Shown here in pieces: positions 17,894 to 25,414 of a DNA stretch of 35,952 bases. Within the stretch, counting starts at the first letter, position 1. Every line of letters begins with the position of its first letter. The DNA is from Ochrobactrum teleogrylli (GTDB lineage Bacteria; Pseudomonadota; Alphaproteobacteria; Rhizobiales; Rhizobiaceae). The DNA is taken from NCBI RefSeq assembly GCF_006376685.1, contig NZ_VEWL01000023.1, positions 1-35,952 of the forward strand, given 5' to 3'. Below the pieces are notes generated by a model. It saw nothing but the letters and a program-made list of their open reading frames with translations, was not told the origin of the DNA and ran no database searches. The position numbers and the translations under genes are program-made.

Positions 17894-17968
17894 TGGGGCG
17901 TAGCCAAGCGGTAAGGCACCGGTTTTTGGTACCGGCATTCCCTGGTTCGAATCCAGGCGCCCCAGCCA
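17894..17968 (+). tRNA. tRNA-Gln (anticodon UUG), with encoded CCA
   Basis: A full cloverleaf folds from 17894. Acceptor arms TGGGGCG / CGCCCCA, anticodon stem CCGGT/ACCGG around the loop TTTTGGT (anticodon TTG in the middle), and T arm CCTGGTTCGAATCCAGG. The discriminator is G at 17965, followed by a genomically encoded CCA (17966-17968). The tRNA sits at the border between the GC-rich conserved part and the AT-richer polysaccharide island. No second copy of its 3' end is visible in the window. Confidence 0.97.
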
Positions 17969-18871
17969 ATTCTTATAAAATTGAATTCGGAGATTTTATC
18001 AAGCTCTCCCTCTGCTGAAGCCCAAATATTGATATTTGTCGCTTGTTCGCTTAATTGTGGCGCAATGTTTGGCGATTATGTCGATGGCTAACTACGGTGT
18101 TGCCCCTCATAGGATAGGGGTGAATAAGAAGAGACTTACGTTCCAAATCTTTAGGCGATGTGGAATGTTCTTCATGGCGCAAGCGTCTTCCGGTACAGAG
18201 AGCGCACAACAAGGGGCCGGTTTCACTCGTTTTCTGCTTAAAGCACCCCAATCATCGGCAGGCGTGTGATATGGATCGCGGGCTTAACTTGATGGCTGTT
18301 TGCAGCTCAGAATTATTAAATGCACTAATGTCAAAAAGCCTCCGAATATGTGTTCTATTTTGAAATTGAGTGGTGAATGGTTCATATGAAAAGCTCTATC
18401 TTAACGGTTCACCTCATAGAACAGGTTCCATTGTGTCCGGAGTGTGAGCGCAGATTTAGAAGGCGGCGGGGCATCCTTGGGACTGCACACGTGGGATTAA
18501 GGATGGCTGCGTCGAGTGTTAGTTGGTCCGTTGTAAAGGAGTATTTAACCAAATCCTTGGTTGTGAATTGGCCTCGCACTTCTGGAGTTGCGGGCACATC
18601 AACAGTCCGTTTCCCTTCTGATCGGTAGCAGCTGTATTGTCTGTATGCGCATGGTTACAAGCAGGGTTAGACGGAATTAACTTTTTGGGTTTTGATAGAA
18701 GACGCCGAAGAAATCTGATAGCTATCCCTGGATCCGTAATGCCCCTTAAACCATCTGGTTGGAAGGTGGCGGATGTGTATGGACGTGTGAGGTTTCAAAT
18801 TATCCTAAAAAACTAGTAATTTGGTTCAGGATTTGTATGTTTCTTTGGATTCGCTCTTAAGCGGGAATGGT
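17969..18871. other. Gene-poor stretch at the island border
   Basis: About 900 bp with no convincing gene. It is AT-richer than the left part of the window. It contains a possible IS3-family transposase remnant at about 18,090-18,230 and several short open frames (for example 18377-18628) without ribosome sites or recognisable domains. The frame before the first glycosyltransferase is also non-conserved. The region reads as decayed DNA left by earlier insertions beside tRNA-Gln. Confidence 0.6.
18090..18230 (+). pseudogene. Possible IS3-family (IS407-like) transposase OrfB remnant
   Basis: In one frame the DNA reads HRIGVNKKRLTFQIFR, which resembles the RxxGVNHKRVYRLYR stretch of IS3-family OrfB. 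After a change of frame it reads WRKRLPVQRAHNKGPV, comparable with the following RKRLVREKPEPLAVP of the IS407 group. Only about 45 residues can be compared, stop codons and the frame change break the rest, and no terminal repeats are visible. Weak evidence by eye only. Confidence 0.3.
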
Positions 18872-20107
18872 ATGAATATAAAAGTAGTTCAGATTAATTC
18901 TGGTGACTTGATAGGGCGAAGATTCAATGGATACGACTTGAAGCCTTACCTTAATCATCATGATGTCGATTCCACACAACTCGTCTACTGGAATAAGCAG
19001 TCCGACGCCGAATTTGTCTCGAAAGCGTTCGATTATCCCGGCAGTCGAATGCTCACACGTGGATTGATGAAGGTAGAAAGCCGTTTTTCTCTTCATGCAC
19101 GTCTTCAACCACATTCTTGGTCTTTGCCGTATCATAAGAAAGTGCGTGAAGCAGACATCGCACATCTGCATATTATACACGATGGATATTTCAGCCTATC
19201 CGCTTTGCCGTTCTTTACGCGCAGAAAGCCGACTGTATGGACTTGGCATGACCCATGGGCTATGACGGGGCATTGCATCTACCCGATGCAATGTTCTCGC
19301 TGGATGCATGGCTGTGGCTCCTGTCCAGATCTGAATATACCCTTCGCGATGCGGGAGGACCGCACCGCGGAGCAATTTACTTGGAAAAAGAAAGTCTACA
19401 GCAAAACCAAGGCAGAAATAGTCGTCGCATCAAAGTGGATGCAAGACATGGTATCGCAATCCCCCCTTGCTGAAGACTTCAATATCACGGTTATTCCTTT
19501 TGGTTTGGATTTGGATCGCTACAAGCCGGAAGATAAAGCCAGTGCCCGTAAACGTTTGGGAGTTTTTCCTGGTCGGGCCGTCGTCTTTCTTCGGTCATCT
19601 TCTACTGGCTTCAAAGGTCTGAAGGAATTCGTTCAGGCCATCGAACGGCTTAACCCGGATATCCAGTTATGCATTATCTCACTACAGGAAACAGGTCATT
19701 TTGATCGCTTTATCGGCAAACATCAGATCATAGAGTTTGGCTGGTCTAATGACGAACAGCTTCTATTAGATGCGTATGCTGCCTGCGATTTCTTTGCGAT
19801 GCCCTCCATGGCTGAAGCATTTGGACTGATGGCGATTGAGGCAATGGCGTGTGCTCGACCAGTGCTATGTTTTGATGAAACGTCACTTCCTGGGATTGCT
19901 TTTGCGCCAGATGCAGGTATTGCCGTTCCGAAGGGTGATAGTGATGCTTTGGCCCGCGCCATTGAACGATTGGTGCAAAATCCTGACGATTGCGAAAACA
20001 GGGGGAAACTTTCTCGAGTTCTCGCCGAACGTCACTACGACATTCGAGATCAGGCCCGGCTAACAGCAGATCTTTACAAGCGCGTTATGTCGCGGGTCAA
20101 CAAATAA
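18872..20107 (+). CDS. GT4 glycosyltransferase (WcaC-like)
   Basis: A 411-residue cytoplasmic, GT-B-fold retaining glycosyltransferase. The N-terminal domain contains WTWHDPWAMTGHCIYP and the Cys-rich CSRWMHGCGSCPD, the pattern seen in WcaC-type transferases of colanic acid and related polymers. The C-terminal domain binds the nucleotide sugar: PFGLDLDRYKPEDK, FLRSSSTGFKGLKEFVQAIE, and the E-x7-E motif in SMAEAFGLMAIEAMACARPVL. ATG 18872 is chosen for its GCGGGAATGG site and the standard MNIKVVQIN beginning; the frame is open to 18821. It starts the plus-strand run of the island and probably adds one O-antigen sugar. Donor and acceptor cannot be read from sequence. Confidence 0.87.
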   Translation: MNIKVVQINSGDLIGRRFNGYDLKPYLNHHDVDSTQLVYWNKQSDAEFVSKAFDYPGSRMLTRGLMKVESRFSLHARLQPHSWSLPYHKKVREADIAHLHIIHDGYFSLSALPFFTRRKPTVWTWHDPWAMTGHCIYPMQCSRWMHGCGSCPDLNIPFAMREDRTAEQFTWKKKVYSKTKAEIVVASKWMQDMVSQSPLAEDFNITVIPFGLDLDRYKPEDKASARKRLGVFPGRAVVFLRSSSTGFKGLKEFVQAIERLNPDIQLCIISLQETGHFDRFIGKHQIIEFGWSNDEQLLLDAYAACDFFAMPSMAEAFGLMAIEAMACARPVLCFDETSLPGIAFAPDAGIAVPKGDSDALARAIERLVQNPDDCENRGKLSRVLAERHYDIRDQARLTADLYKRVMSRVNK

Positions 20108-20137
20108 AGATTTGGTGGCAAACCATCTCGGGGCATC

Positions 20138-22201
20138 ATGAAAATACTTCTCCTATCGGATATTCCTCCCTGTGATAATCTCACTGCGGGGCTCGTTTTA
20201 TCGGCAATGGTACGGTTTGTACCGAGAGATGCTATCTGTTGTTTTACTGTTGCAAATCCCACGCTTGATATTCGTACGACACCGGAGTTTGCCAACATAC
20301 CAATTGAATTTCATGCAAAGCCAAATGAAAATTGGTCTTGGTTGCCCCAGAAACGGTTCATACGCAAGCTATCTTCCGTGGCAGCGTTTGTGGGCGAGAG
20401 TTATACCGAACAAATAACTGTTCGCTCTCTGATCAATCGTGCCGTGGCTTTCGGTCGCGAGCAAAAAGTCGACCGGGTTTGGGCAGTACTCCAAGGGCAG
20501 ACGACGATTCGTATGGCTGAGGCCGTCGCGCAGAAGCTTCAAGTTCCTCTGCATACGCACGTCTGGGATCCGTTCAGTTGGTGGGCGAAGGCGAACTGCT
20601 TGGATGGTGTTACAACCCGCCGTGTGCAGGCTCTTTTCGATAGAGCTATACGCAATAGTTGTCATGTGGCGGCAGCCTCGGAACCAATGGCGGAATTCTA
20701 CCGGGATAGTTTTCAAGTGAAGGCTACTCCCGTTATTTCAAGCCACTCGAAATTTATGGCTCAGGTTCCGTCCGATACTGATTTGGAGCAAAAGCCTGTT
20801 GTTATTGGAATGGCCGGCCAGTTCTATGCAGCAGGCGAGTGGTTGCAGTTGGTCCATGCTTTGAGTTTAGCAAATTGGAAGATAGCAGGACGGTCGGTAC
20901 GTATTGTGGTCCTGGGGCCACAGCGTCCACCCGGCGCTGTTGACAGCCACATTTCATTTCTTGGATGGAAATCTCAGCCAGAGGCTGCGCTGATTTTATC
21001 TCAATGTGACATTCTTTATTGCCCCTATCCGTTCGACCCGGGGATGAGGGAAGTGTCGCAATTTAGCTTCCCGAGCAAGTTGGTACTTTACCTAGCAGCC
21101 GGCCGCCCTATCGTCTTTCACGGGCCTGATTATGCATCGCCTGCTCGTTACATAGCGAACAGGCGATGCGGTCTTGTTGCTGACCGTATCAACGCCAGCG
21201 CTATCTATAACGAGTTGGAAAGGCTGGTTAGCGATCCCGATGCATATCGGGAAATGGCGGCGAATGCGCAGACCTCGTTCCATCTCGATTTTACACTTGA
21301 GGCGATGGAGAAGTCATTCAATGAGTTCATTGGAGGTACAATCCGCTCTGACGGTGCTGACGCGCAGATACATGATCATTCTAAACCACTAGAAGCCGGT
21401 GCATTTATTGCGCCGCAGCTTTCAGACACCGAGCGCCATCGTTCACCAGTCTGGCTGATGCGTACGTTCGGCAAAGCGGCGCTTGTGCGCTATGCGCATG
21501 TTCGTCGGCAATTTAAGGCAATGTTACGTAGATTGGCGCTCAGAATTCCGCGTTTACACAGTTTGTATCATGAGATTCACAGCCTTTATGCTGAGAAAGC
21601 GCATCTCAAGGCGATAATTGCAAGGCTGGAAGACGAGAATGCTCAACTGAACGCGTTATTGCGGGATGACACCGTTCTTTCTACAGAGACGGAGGAAACG
21701 CATATATCCGGAATCGAAGTTTCACCAAAATTCATGGCTAGTCTTTATCCGGATATGAGAACCCTTATTTTGACCAACGCTCCGGATGACCCGACATCAA
21801 AGCTTCGCACTTCTGGGAAGAGCGGGCACCCGCTTGGCAAGTATGCGGTTCAAGTCTCTGTCGGTTCCGCCAGTTTTGCACAGTTTCAAGCGCTCAACGG
21901 TCTCGATATTCGGCCGCAAGACGAGTGGAGCAAAGTTCACGAGTCGTTGCCCAAAGATGCTGTCGCGTCCTTACTCCGCTTCATCCTTCAAGAAGGTTTT
22001 GATCGTCTCATTGTATCTGGGAACGAGATGAGCGAGATTGCACTTGCCGCCGTCGCGGCTCGAATGGCATCAGTACGAGTCTCTGTAATCGTTGATACAA
22101 TGCATCCTTCGTTGCAAGCAGGCTGGATGACTTCTCTGACTCATATTGATTTTGTGGATGTCAGTTCACTAGGCTCGCGGAACGAGATAGGGGGGCATTA
22201 A
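20138..22201 (+). CDS. Large glycosyltransferase with coiled coil and unusual C-terminal domain
   Basis: A 687-residue protein in three parts. Residues 1-400 form a GT-B-like transferase: MKILLLSDIPPCDNLTAG, THVWDPFSWWAK, VIGMAGQFYAAGEWLQLV, FLGWKSQPEAALILSQCDILYCPYPFD, and FPSKLVLYLAAGRPIVFHGP. Residues 440-520 are basic then coiled coil (SLYAEKAHLKAIIARLEDEN). Residues 540-687 form a separate alpha/beta domain (MRTLILTNAPDD, ASLLRFILQEGFDRLIVSG) that I cannot assign; it looks like another Rossmann-like half. It follows the first glycosyltransferase by 30 bp with GGGG before the ATG. The protein could be bifunctional or scaffold other enzymes through its coiled coil. Its role as an O-antigen glycosyltransferase is inferred from fold and context. 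Confidence 0.75.
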   Translation: MKILLLSDIPPCDNLTAGLVLSAMVRFVPRDAICCFTVANPTLDIRTTPEFANIPIEFHAKPNENWSWLPQKRFIRKLSSVAAFVGESYTEQITVRSLINRAVAFGREQKVDRVWAVLQGQTTIRMAEAVAQKLQVPLHTHVWDPFSWWAKANCLDGVTTRRVQALFDRAIRNSCHVAAASEPMAEFYRDSFQVKATPVISSHSKFMAQVPSDTDLEQKPVVIGMAGQFYAAGEWLQLVHALSLANWKIAGRSVRIVVLGPQRPPGAVDSHISFLGWKSQPEAALILSQCDILYCPYPFDPGMREVSQFSFPSKLVLYLAAGRPIVFHGPDYASPARYIANRRCGLVADRINASAIYNELERLVSDPDAYREMAANAQTSFHLDFTLEAMEKSFNEFIGGTIRSDGADAQIHDHSKPLEAGAFIAPQLSDTERHRSPVWLMRTFGKAALVRYAHVRRQFKAMLRRLALRIPRLHSLYHEIHSLYAEKAHLKAIIARLEDENAQLNALLRDDTVLSTETEETHISGIEVSPKFMASLYPDMRTLILTNAPDDPTSKLRTSGKSGHPLGKYAVQVSVGSASFAQFQALNGLDIRPQDEWSKVHESLPKDAVASLLRFILQEGFDRLIVSGNEMSEIALAAVAARMASVRVSVIVDTMHPSLQAGWMTSLTHIDFVDVSSLGSRNEIGGH

Positions 22202-22247
22202 TGCTCAGCAGCCAATATCGTCCTGATTTGCCTCCAAAAGGTTATTC

Positions 22248-23084
22248 GTGCTTATGACATTACATAAAGTAAATAAATTGCCTTCGACTGCGACCGCGTT
22301 GGCTAATTTCTGGTCGCACCGCAATTTGCTGGTGCAATTATGGAAGCGTGATTTCACGGTCCGCTACAAGAACGGCATACTAGGCGTCGCTTGGGCAGTT
22401 CTCAATCCACTTATGATGCTGGCGCTTTATTCTTTCGTTTTTGTTTTTGTGTTCAAAATGCGCTGGGGCGCAGGACCAGATACGAAAGGTAATTTTGTCA
22501 TTCTCTTGTTTACGGGGCTTGTAGTTCACGGATTTTTCGCGGAGTTTATTACCCGGGCACCTCTCCTAATCACCACTAATGCCTCTTATGTGAAGAAAGT
22601 GGTATTCCCTGTCGAATTGCTGCCACTTGTACCGCTTCTGGGAGCCGTCATTAACTTTTTCGTCGGCATGTTACTGGTGGCATTACTGCTTTTCTATTTG
22701 CAGGGTAGTGTTCCTCTCACTATAATTTTCTTGCCAGTGATTATAGCACCCTACACAATTCTAATATTGGGCTTTTCATATTTTTTGAGTGCAACTGGGG
22801 TCTTCGTGCGCGATCTCACTCATCTTGTTGGTATTCTATCGACAGTTGCTATGTTTGCATCACCTGTCTTGTTTCCGATCGAGAATGTTCCAGAGGGTTA
22901 TCGCTCCTTTCTTTACGCTAACCCCCTAACCGTCATTGTTGAGCAATTACGCGGTGTTTCTATTCTGGGCGTCCTGCCGGATTGGACAGCGTTGGGGCTT
23001 TATTCTGTTGCCGCTATCGTTGTGTTTTTTCTGGGGTTCAGCTGGTTTCAAGCCACGCGAAAAGGATTTGCCGATGTACTCTGA
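22248..23084 (+). CDS. wzm: O-antigen ABC transporter permease (Wzm-like)
   Basis: A 278-residue ABC-2 type permease, the membrane half of the exporter that moves undecaprenyl-linked O-polysaccharide from cytoplasm to periplasm. It shows the conserved N-terminal interfacial helix (LLVQLWKRDFTVRYKNGILG), then VAWAVLNPLMMLALYSFVF and five further hydrophobic segments ending YSVAAIVVFFLGFSWF. GTG 22248 is preferred because AAAAGG lies 7 bp upstream; ATG 22254 is in frame. Its end overlaps the Wzt start by 11 bp, so the two are translationally coupled. A 46-bp gap separates it from the large glycosyltransferase. Confidence 0.93.
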   Translation: MLMTLHKVNKLPSTATALANFWSHRNLLVQLWKRDFTVRYKNGILGVAWAVLNPLMMLALYSFVFVFVFKMRWGAGPDTKGNFVILLFTGLVVHGFFAEFITRAPLLITTNASYVKKVVFPVELLPLVPLLGAVINFFVGMLLVALLLFYLQGSVPLTIIFLPVIIAPYTILILGFSYFLSATGVFVRDLTHLVGILSTVAMFASPVLFPIENVPEGYRSFLYANPLTVIVEQLRGVSILGVLPDWTALGLYSVAAIVVFFLGFSWFQATRKGFADVL

Positions 23085-24432
23085 CACGGTAATTGAAGCC
23101 GAAGATATCTCCAAGGTCTATCTGCTGTATAATAAACCAGAGGACCGGTTGAAGCAGATGTTGATTCCAAAGCTGAAGCGTCTGGCCGCACCTATTTTGG
23201 GCGGAGTAATACCTCGCGTCGCTGCGGATATGCCGCGTTATCGCGAATTTTGGGCTTTGCGTGATGTCTCCCTGAATTTGCGTGCGCATGAGACGCTCGG
23301 GATCATTGGGCAAAATGGTTCAGGCAAGTCCACCTTACTGCAGATTATCTGCGGCACTTTGATGCCGTCGAGCGGTGTCGTTCAAAGTGAAGGGCGTGTT
23401 GCGGCCTTGCTTGAACTGGGGGCCGGATTCAATCCCGATTTCACCGGCCGTGAAAACGTCTATCTTAACGCTGCAATATATGGGCTGACCACTGCGGAGA
23501 TCGAACAGCGCATGGCATCGATTATTGAGTTCGCGGAAATCGGCGAGCATATTGATCAGCCAGTGAAAACCTATTCGAGTGGCATGTTCGTTCGCCTTGC
23601 CTTCAGCGTTATTGCCAATGTTGACGCAGATATTCTTATAATTGACGAAGCGTTGGCGGTGGGTGACGCCTACTTCCAGCAGAAATGTATGCGCTTCCTG
23701 CGTAAATTTCAGGAACACGGATCTATTTTCTTTGTCAGCCACGATACCGGCGCAATGATGAGTTTTTGTGATCGTGTTATCTGGCTGCATCACGGCATGA
23801 TAAAGGCGCAGGGTGATCCGAAAGAAGTCTGCGAGGAGTATCTCGCCTATCTGTATCAAAAACACTCGAATGTCAGCGAAGCGGCGCTATCTCAAACTGA
23901 ACTCGCGCAGGTCGTTGTTGATGAATTTGTTGCGGGGGGCGTTGAGGAGGACATCTCTACGGACGTGGAATCACTAGTAAATAAGCGCAGCTTCGGAGAC
24001 GGCGGCGCAGAAATTATGGAATGCAGGCTATGCGACGAGGACGGCAAAACCCTGCAGACGATAGCTGGCGGAGAATCTGTTAGCATCCAGGTGAAGTTTC
24101 GGGCGAAAAATGAAATTAAGTCAGTCATCTCCGGTTTTGTGGTCAAAGACAGGCTTGGGCAGTACATATTTGGCGATAACACTTTTATGAGTACGGCATC
24201 TAGCCCCGTCAACCTAAAAAAGGGAGCTCAGTCGCAAGCACAGTTCAGTTTCGTTATGCCGATGCTGGCGCCTGGCACCTATTCAATCGTCATTTCCGTT
24301 GCTAGCGGAACGTTGGCGAGCCACGTTCAGCATCACTGGATCCATGAAGCTATTATCTTTCACTCCCATGCTGATATAAATACTGGAGTCATGATAAAGA
24401 TACCAGTGACGGCCGAGGTTATACCGACGTGA
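23074..24432 (+). CDS. wzt: O-antigen ABC transporter ATPase with C-terminal carbohydrate-binding domain (Wzt-like)
   Basis: A 452-residue ATPase that pairs with the permease. Residues 1-250 are the nucleotide-binding domain: Walker A IIGQNGSGKST, ELGAGFNPDFTGRENVYLNA, signature TYSSGMFVRLAFS, Walker B ILIIDEALAVGD, switch His in FVSHDTGAM. Residues about 300-452 form a Wzt-C type beta-sandwich (RSFGDGGAEIMECRL ... VSIQVKFRAKNEIKSVISGF ... DRLGQYIFGDNT ... ISVASGTLASHVQHHWIHEA). In E. coli O9a such a domain binds the capped non-reducing end of the finished chain before export. Brucella Wzt, as I recall it, lacks this extension, so this cluster uses a different export logic. ATG 23074 overlaps the permease; the upstream frame to 22936 is the permease in another phase. 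Confidence 0.93.
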   Translation: MYSDTVIEAEDISKVYLLYNKPEDRLKQMLIPKLKRLAAPILGGVIPRVAADMPRYREFWALRDVSLNLRAHETLGIIGQNGSGKSTLLQIICGTLMPSSGVVQSEGRVAALLELGAGFNPDFTGRENVYLNAAIYGLTTAEIEQRMASIIEFAEIGEHIDQPVKTYSSGMFVRLAFSVIANVDADILIIDEALAVGDAYFQQKCMRFLRKFQEHGSIFFVSHDTGAMMSFCDRVIWLHHGMIKAQGDPKEVCEEYLAYLYQKHSNVSEAALSQTELAQVVVDEFVAGGVEEDISTDVESLVNKRSFGDGGAEIMECRLCDEDGKTLQTIAGGESVSIQVKFRAKNEIKSVISGFVVKDRLGQYIFGDNTFMSTASSPVNLKKGAQSQAQFSFVMPMLAPGTYSIVISVASGTLASHVQHHWIHEAIIFHSHADINTGVMIKIPVTAEVIPT

Positions 24433-24479
24433 CGCAGTGCATGAATTGCGATGCAGGCATCCATTGTGAAAGATAGAAA

Positions 24480-25412
24480 ATGAAAGTAACAGACAAAGAA
24501 CTTTATCCAGATGCGCAGTCGCTGCTCGATAAAATAGATTTTGTTGTTAAAGAGACTGATATCGTACTCGATATTGGCTGTGGTATTGTGCCGATGAACT
24601 ATTTTCGGCCCAAACTTCATATCATGGCCGAGCCATGGGATGAATATTCGAATATTCTCCAACACAGGCACGCGAACGACAAGAGCATTCTGATTGTAAA
24701 GCTTGGCGCACTTGAAACCCTTGCGGCATTTCATGACAATTCAATTGACAGCATCTTTCTGCTGGACGTGATTGAGCATCTCGAAAAGGATGTTGGTTTT
24801 AACGTGATTTCGGAAATAGAAAGGGTGGCACGTCGGCAAGCCGTTATTTTCACCCCTCTGGGGTTTATGCCGCAGCATATGGAAGCCGGCGAACCCGACG
24901 CTTGGGGGCTATTGGGTGGCGAAATGCAAGAACATAAATCCGGGTGGTTGCCCGAAGATTTTTCGCCCGGATGGAAGTTCTATGTTTGTGAAACTTATCA
25001 CAATAAGAATTTCAAGGGGGAGCAGTTGGAAAAGCCTCATGGAGCTTTTTTCGCTATTCGCAATTTCGAACAGAAACAATCTGCTCCCCCTAAAAACATC
25101 TCAGACATTCGGAGGCCTTTGCCCTCTGAGATTGCGCTTCAAAAATTACAGACCTCTATGAATGAAATAATGGAACGGAATCAATCGCTAGAGGCTGAAA
25201 AGATATCGCTAGAGGCTGAAAAGATATCGCTAGAGGCTGAAAAGATATCGCTAGAGGCTGAAAAGATATCGCTTGCCGAAAGTCTACAAATGGAGATATC
25301 GAGGCTTTCCTCGCAAAATGCCAAAAACTTAAGAGAGTTGCAGGCAATCAAGGAGAGTAGGCTTTATAAGGCCCTAAGTATCTTGCGCCACCCTTTCTCG
25401 ACCAAACGCTGA
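24480..25412 (+). CDS. SAM methyltransferase with repeat-containing coiled-coil tail (candidate O-chain capping enzyme)
   Basis: A 310-residue protein. Residues 1-200 are a class I SAM methyltransferase: VLDIGCGIVPMNYF (motif I, Asp31), SIFLLDVIEHLEKDVGF, and LLGGEMQEHKSGWLPEDF, a stretch I associate with polysaccharide-cluster methyltransferases. Residues 222-300 form a coiled coil containing four identical SLEAEKI heptads (236-263). The protein ends in a basic segment, LYKALSILRHPFSTKR, that may bind membrane. It sits 47 bp after wzt. In systems such as E. coli O8/O9a, WbdD methylates the non-reducing end, its coiled coil sets chain length, and Wzt-C reads the cap. That this protein plays the same part is an inference; no kinase domain is present. 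The ribosome site is weak (GAAAG). Confidence 0.8.
   Translation: MKVTDKELYPDAQSLLDKIDFVVKETDIVLDIGCGIVPMNYFRPKLHIMAEPWDEYSNILQHRHANDKSILIVKLGALETLAAFHDNSIDSIFLLDVIEHLEKDVGFNVISEIERVARRQAVIFTPLGFMPQHMEAGEPDAWGLLGGEMQEHKSGWLPEDFSPGWKFYVCETYHNKNFKGEQLEKPHGAFFAIRNFEQKQSAPPKNISDIRRPLPSEIALQKLQTSMNEIMERNQSLEAEKISLEAEKISLEAEKISLEAEKISLAESLQMEISRLSSQNAKNLRELQAIKESRLYKALSILRHPFSTKR
25185..25268 (+). repeat. Four perfect 21-bp tandem repeats inside the methyltransferase gene
   Basis: The unit TCGCTAGAGGCTGAAAAGATA occurs four times without a mismatch (25185-25205, 25206-25226, 25227-25247, 25248-25268), followed by the first 5 bases of a fifth. Each unit encodes SLEAEKI, exactly one coiled-coil heptad. 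Identity at the DNA level, including silent positions, shows recent expansion by slippage or recombination. Gain or loss of a unit keeps the reading frame. Confidence 0.97.
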
Positions 25413-25414
25413 TA

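Noticed and set aside
17894..17968. Duplicate of the tRNA-Gln 3' end as an attachment site
   Set aside because: No second copy of the TTCGAATCCAGGCGCCCC stretch was found by eye to the right, so no att pair can be claimed.
18377..18628. 83-codon open frame in the border stretch
   Set aside because: It contains CPECERR, which hints at a zinc knuckle, but the rest has no fold-like pattern and no good ribosome site; treated as non-coding.
25185..25268. Short tandem units as a CRISPR array
   Set aside because: The units are directly adjacent with no spacers, lie in frame inside a gene and encode heptads.
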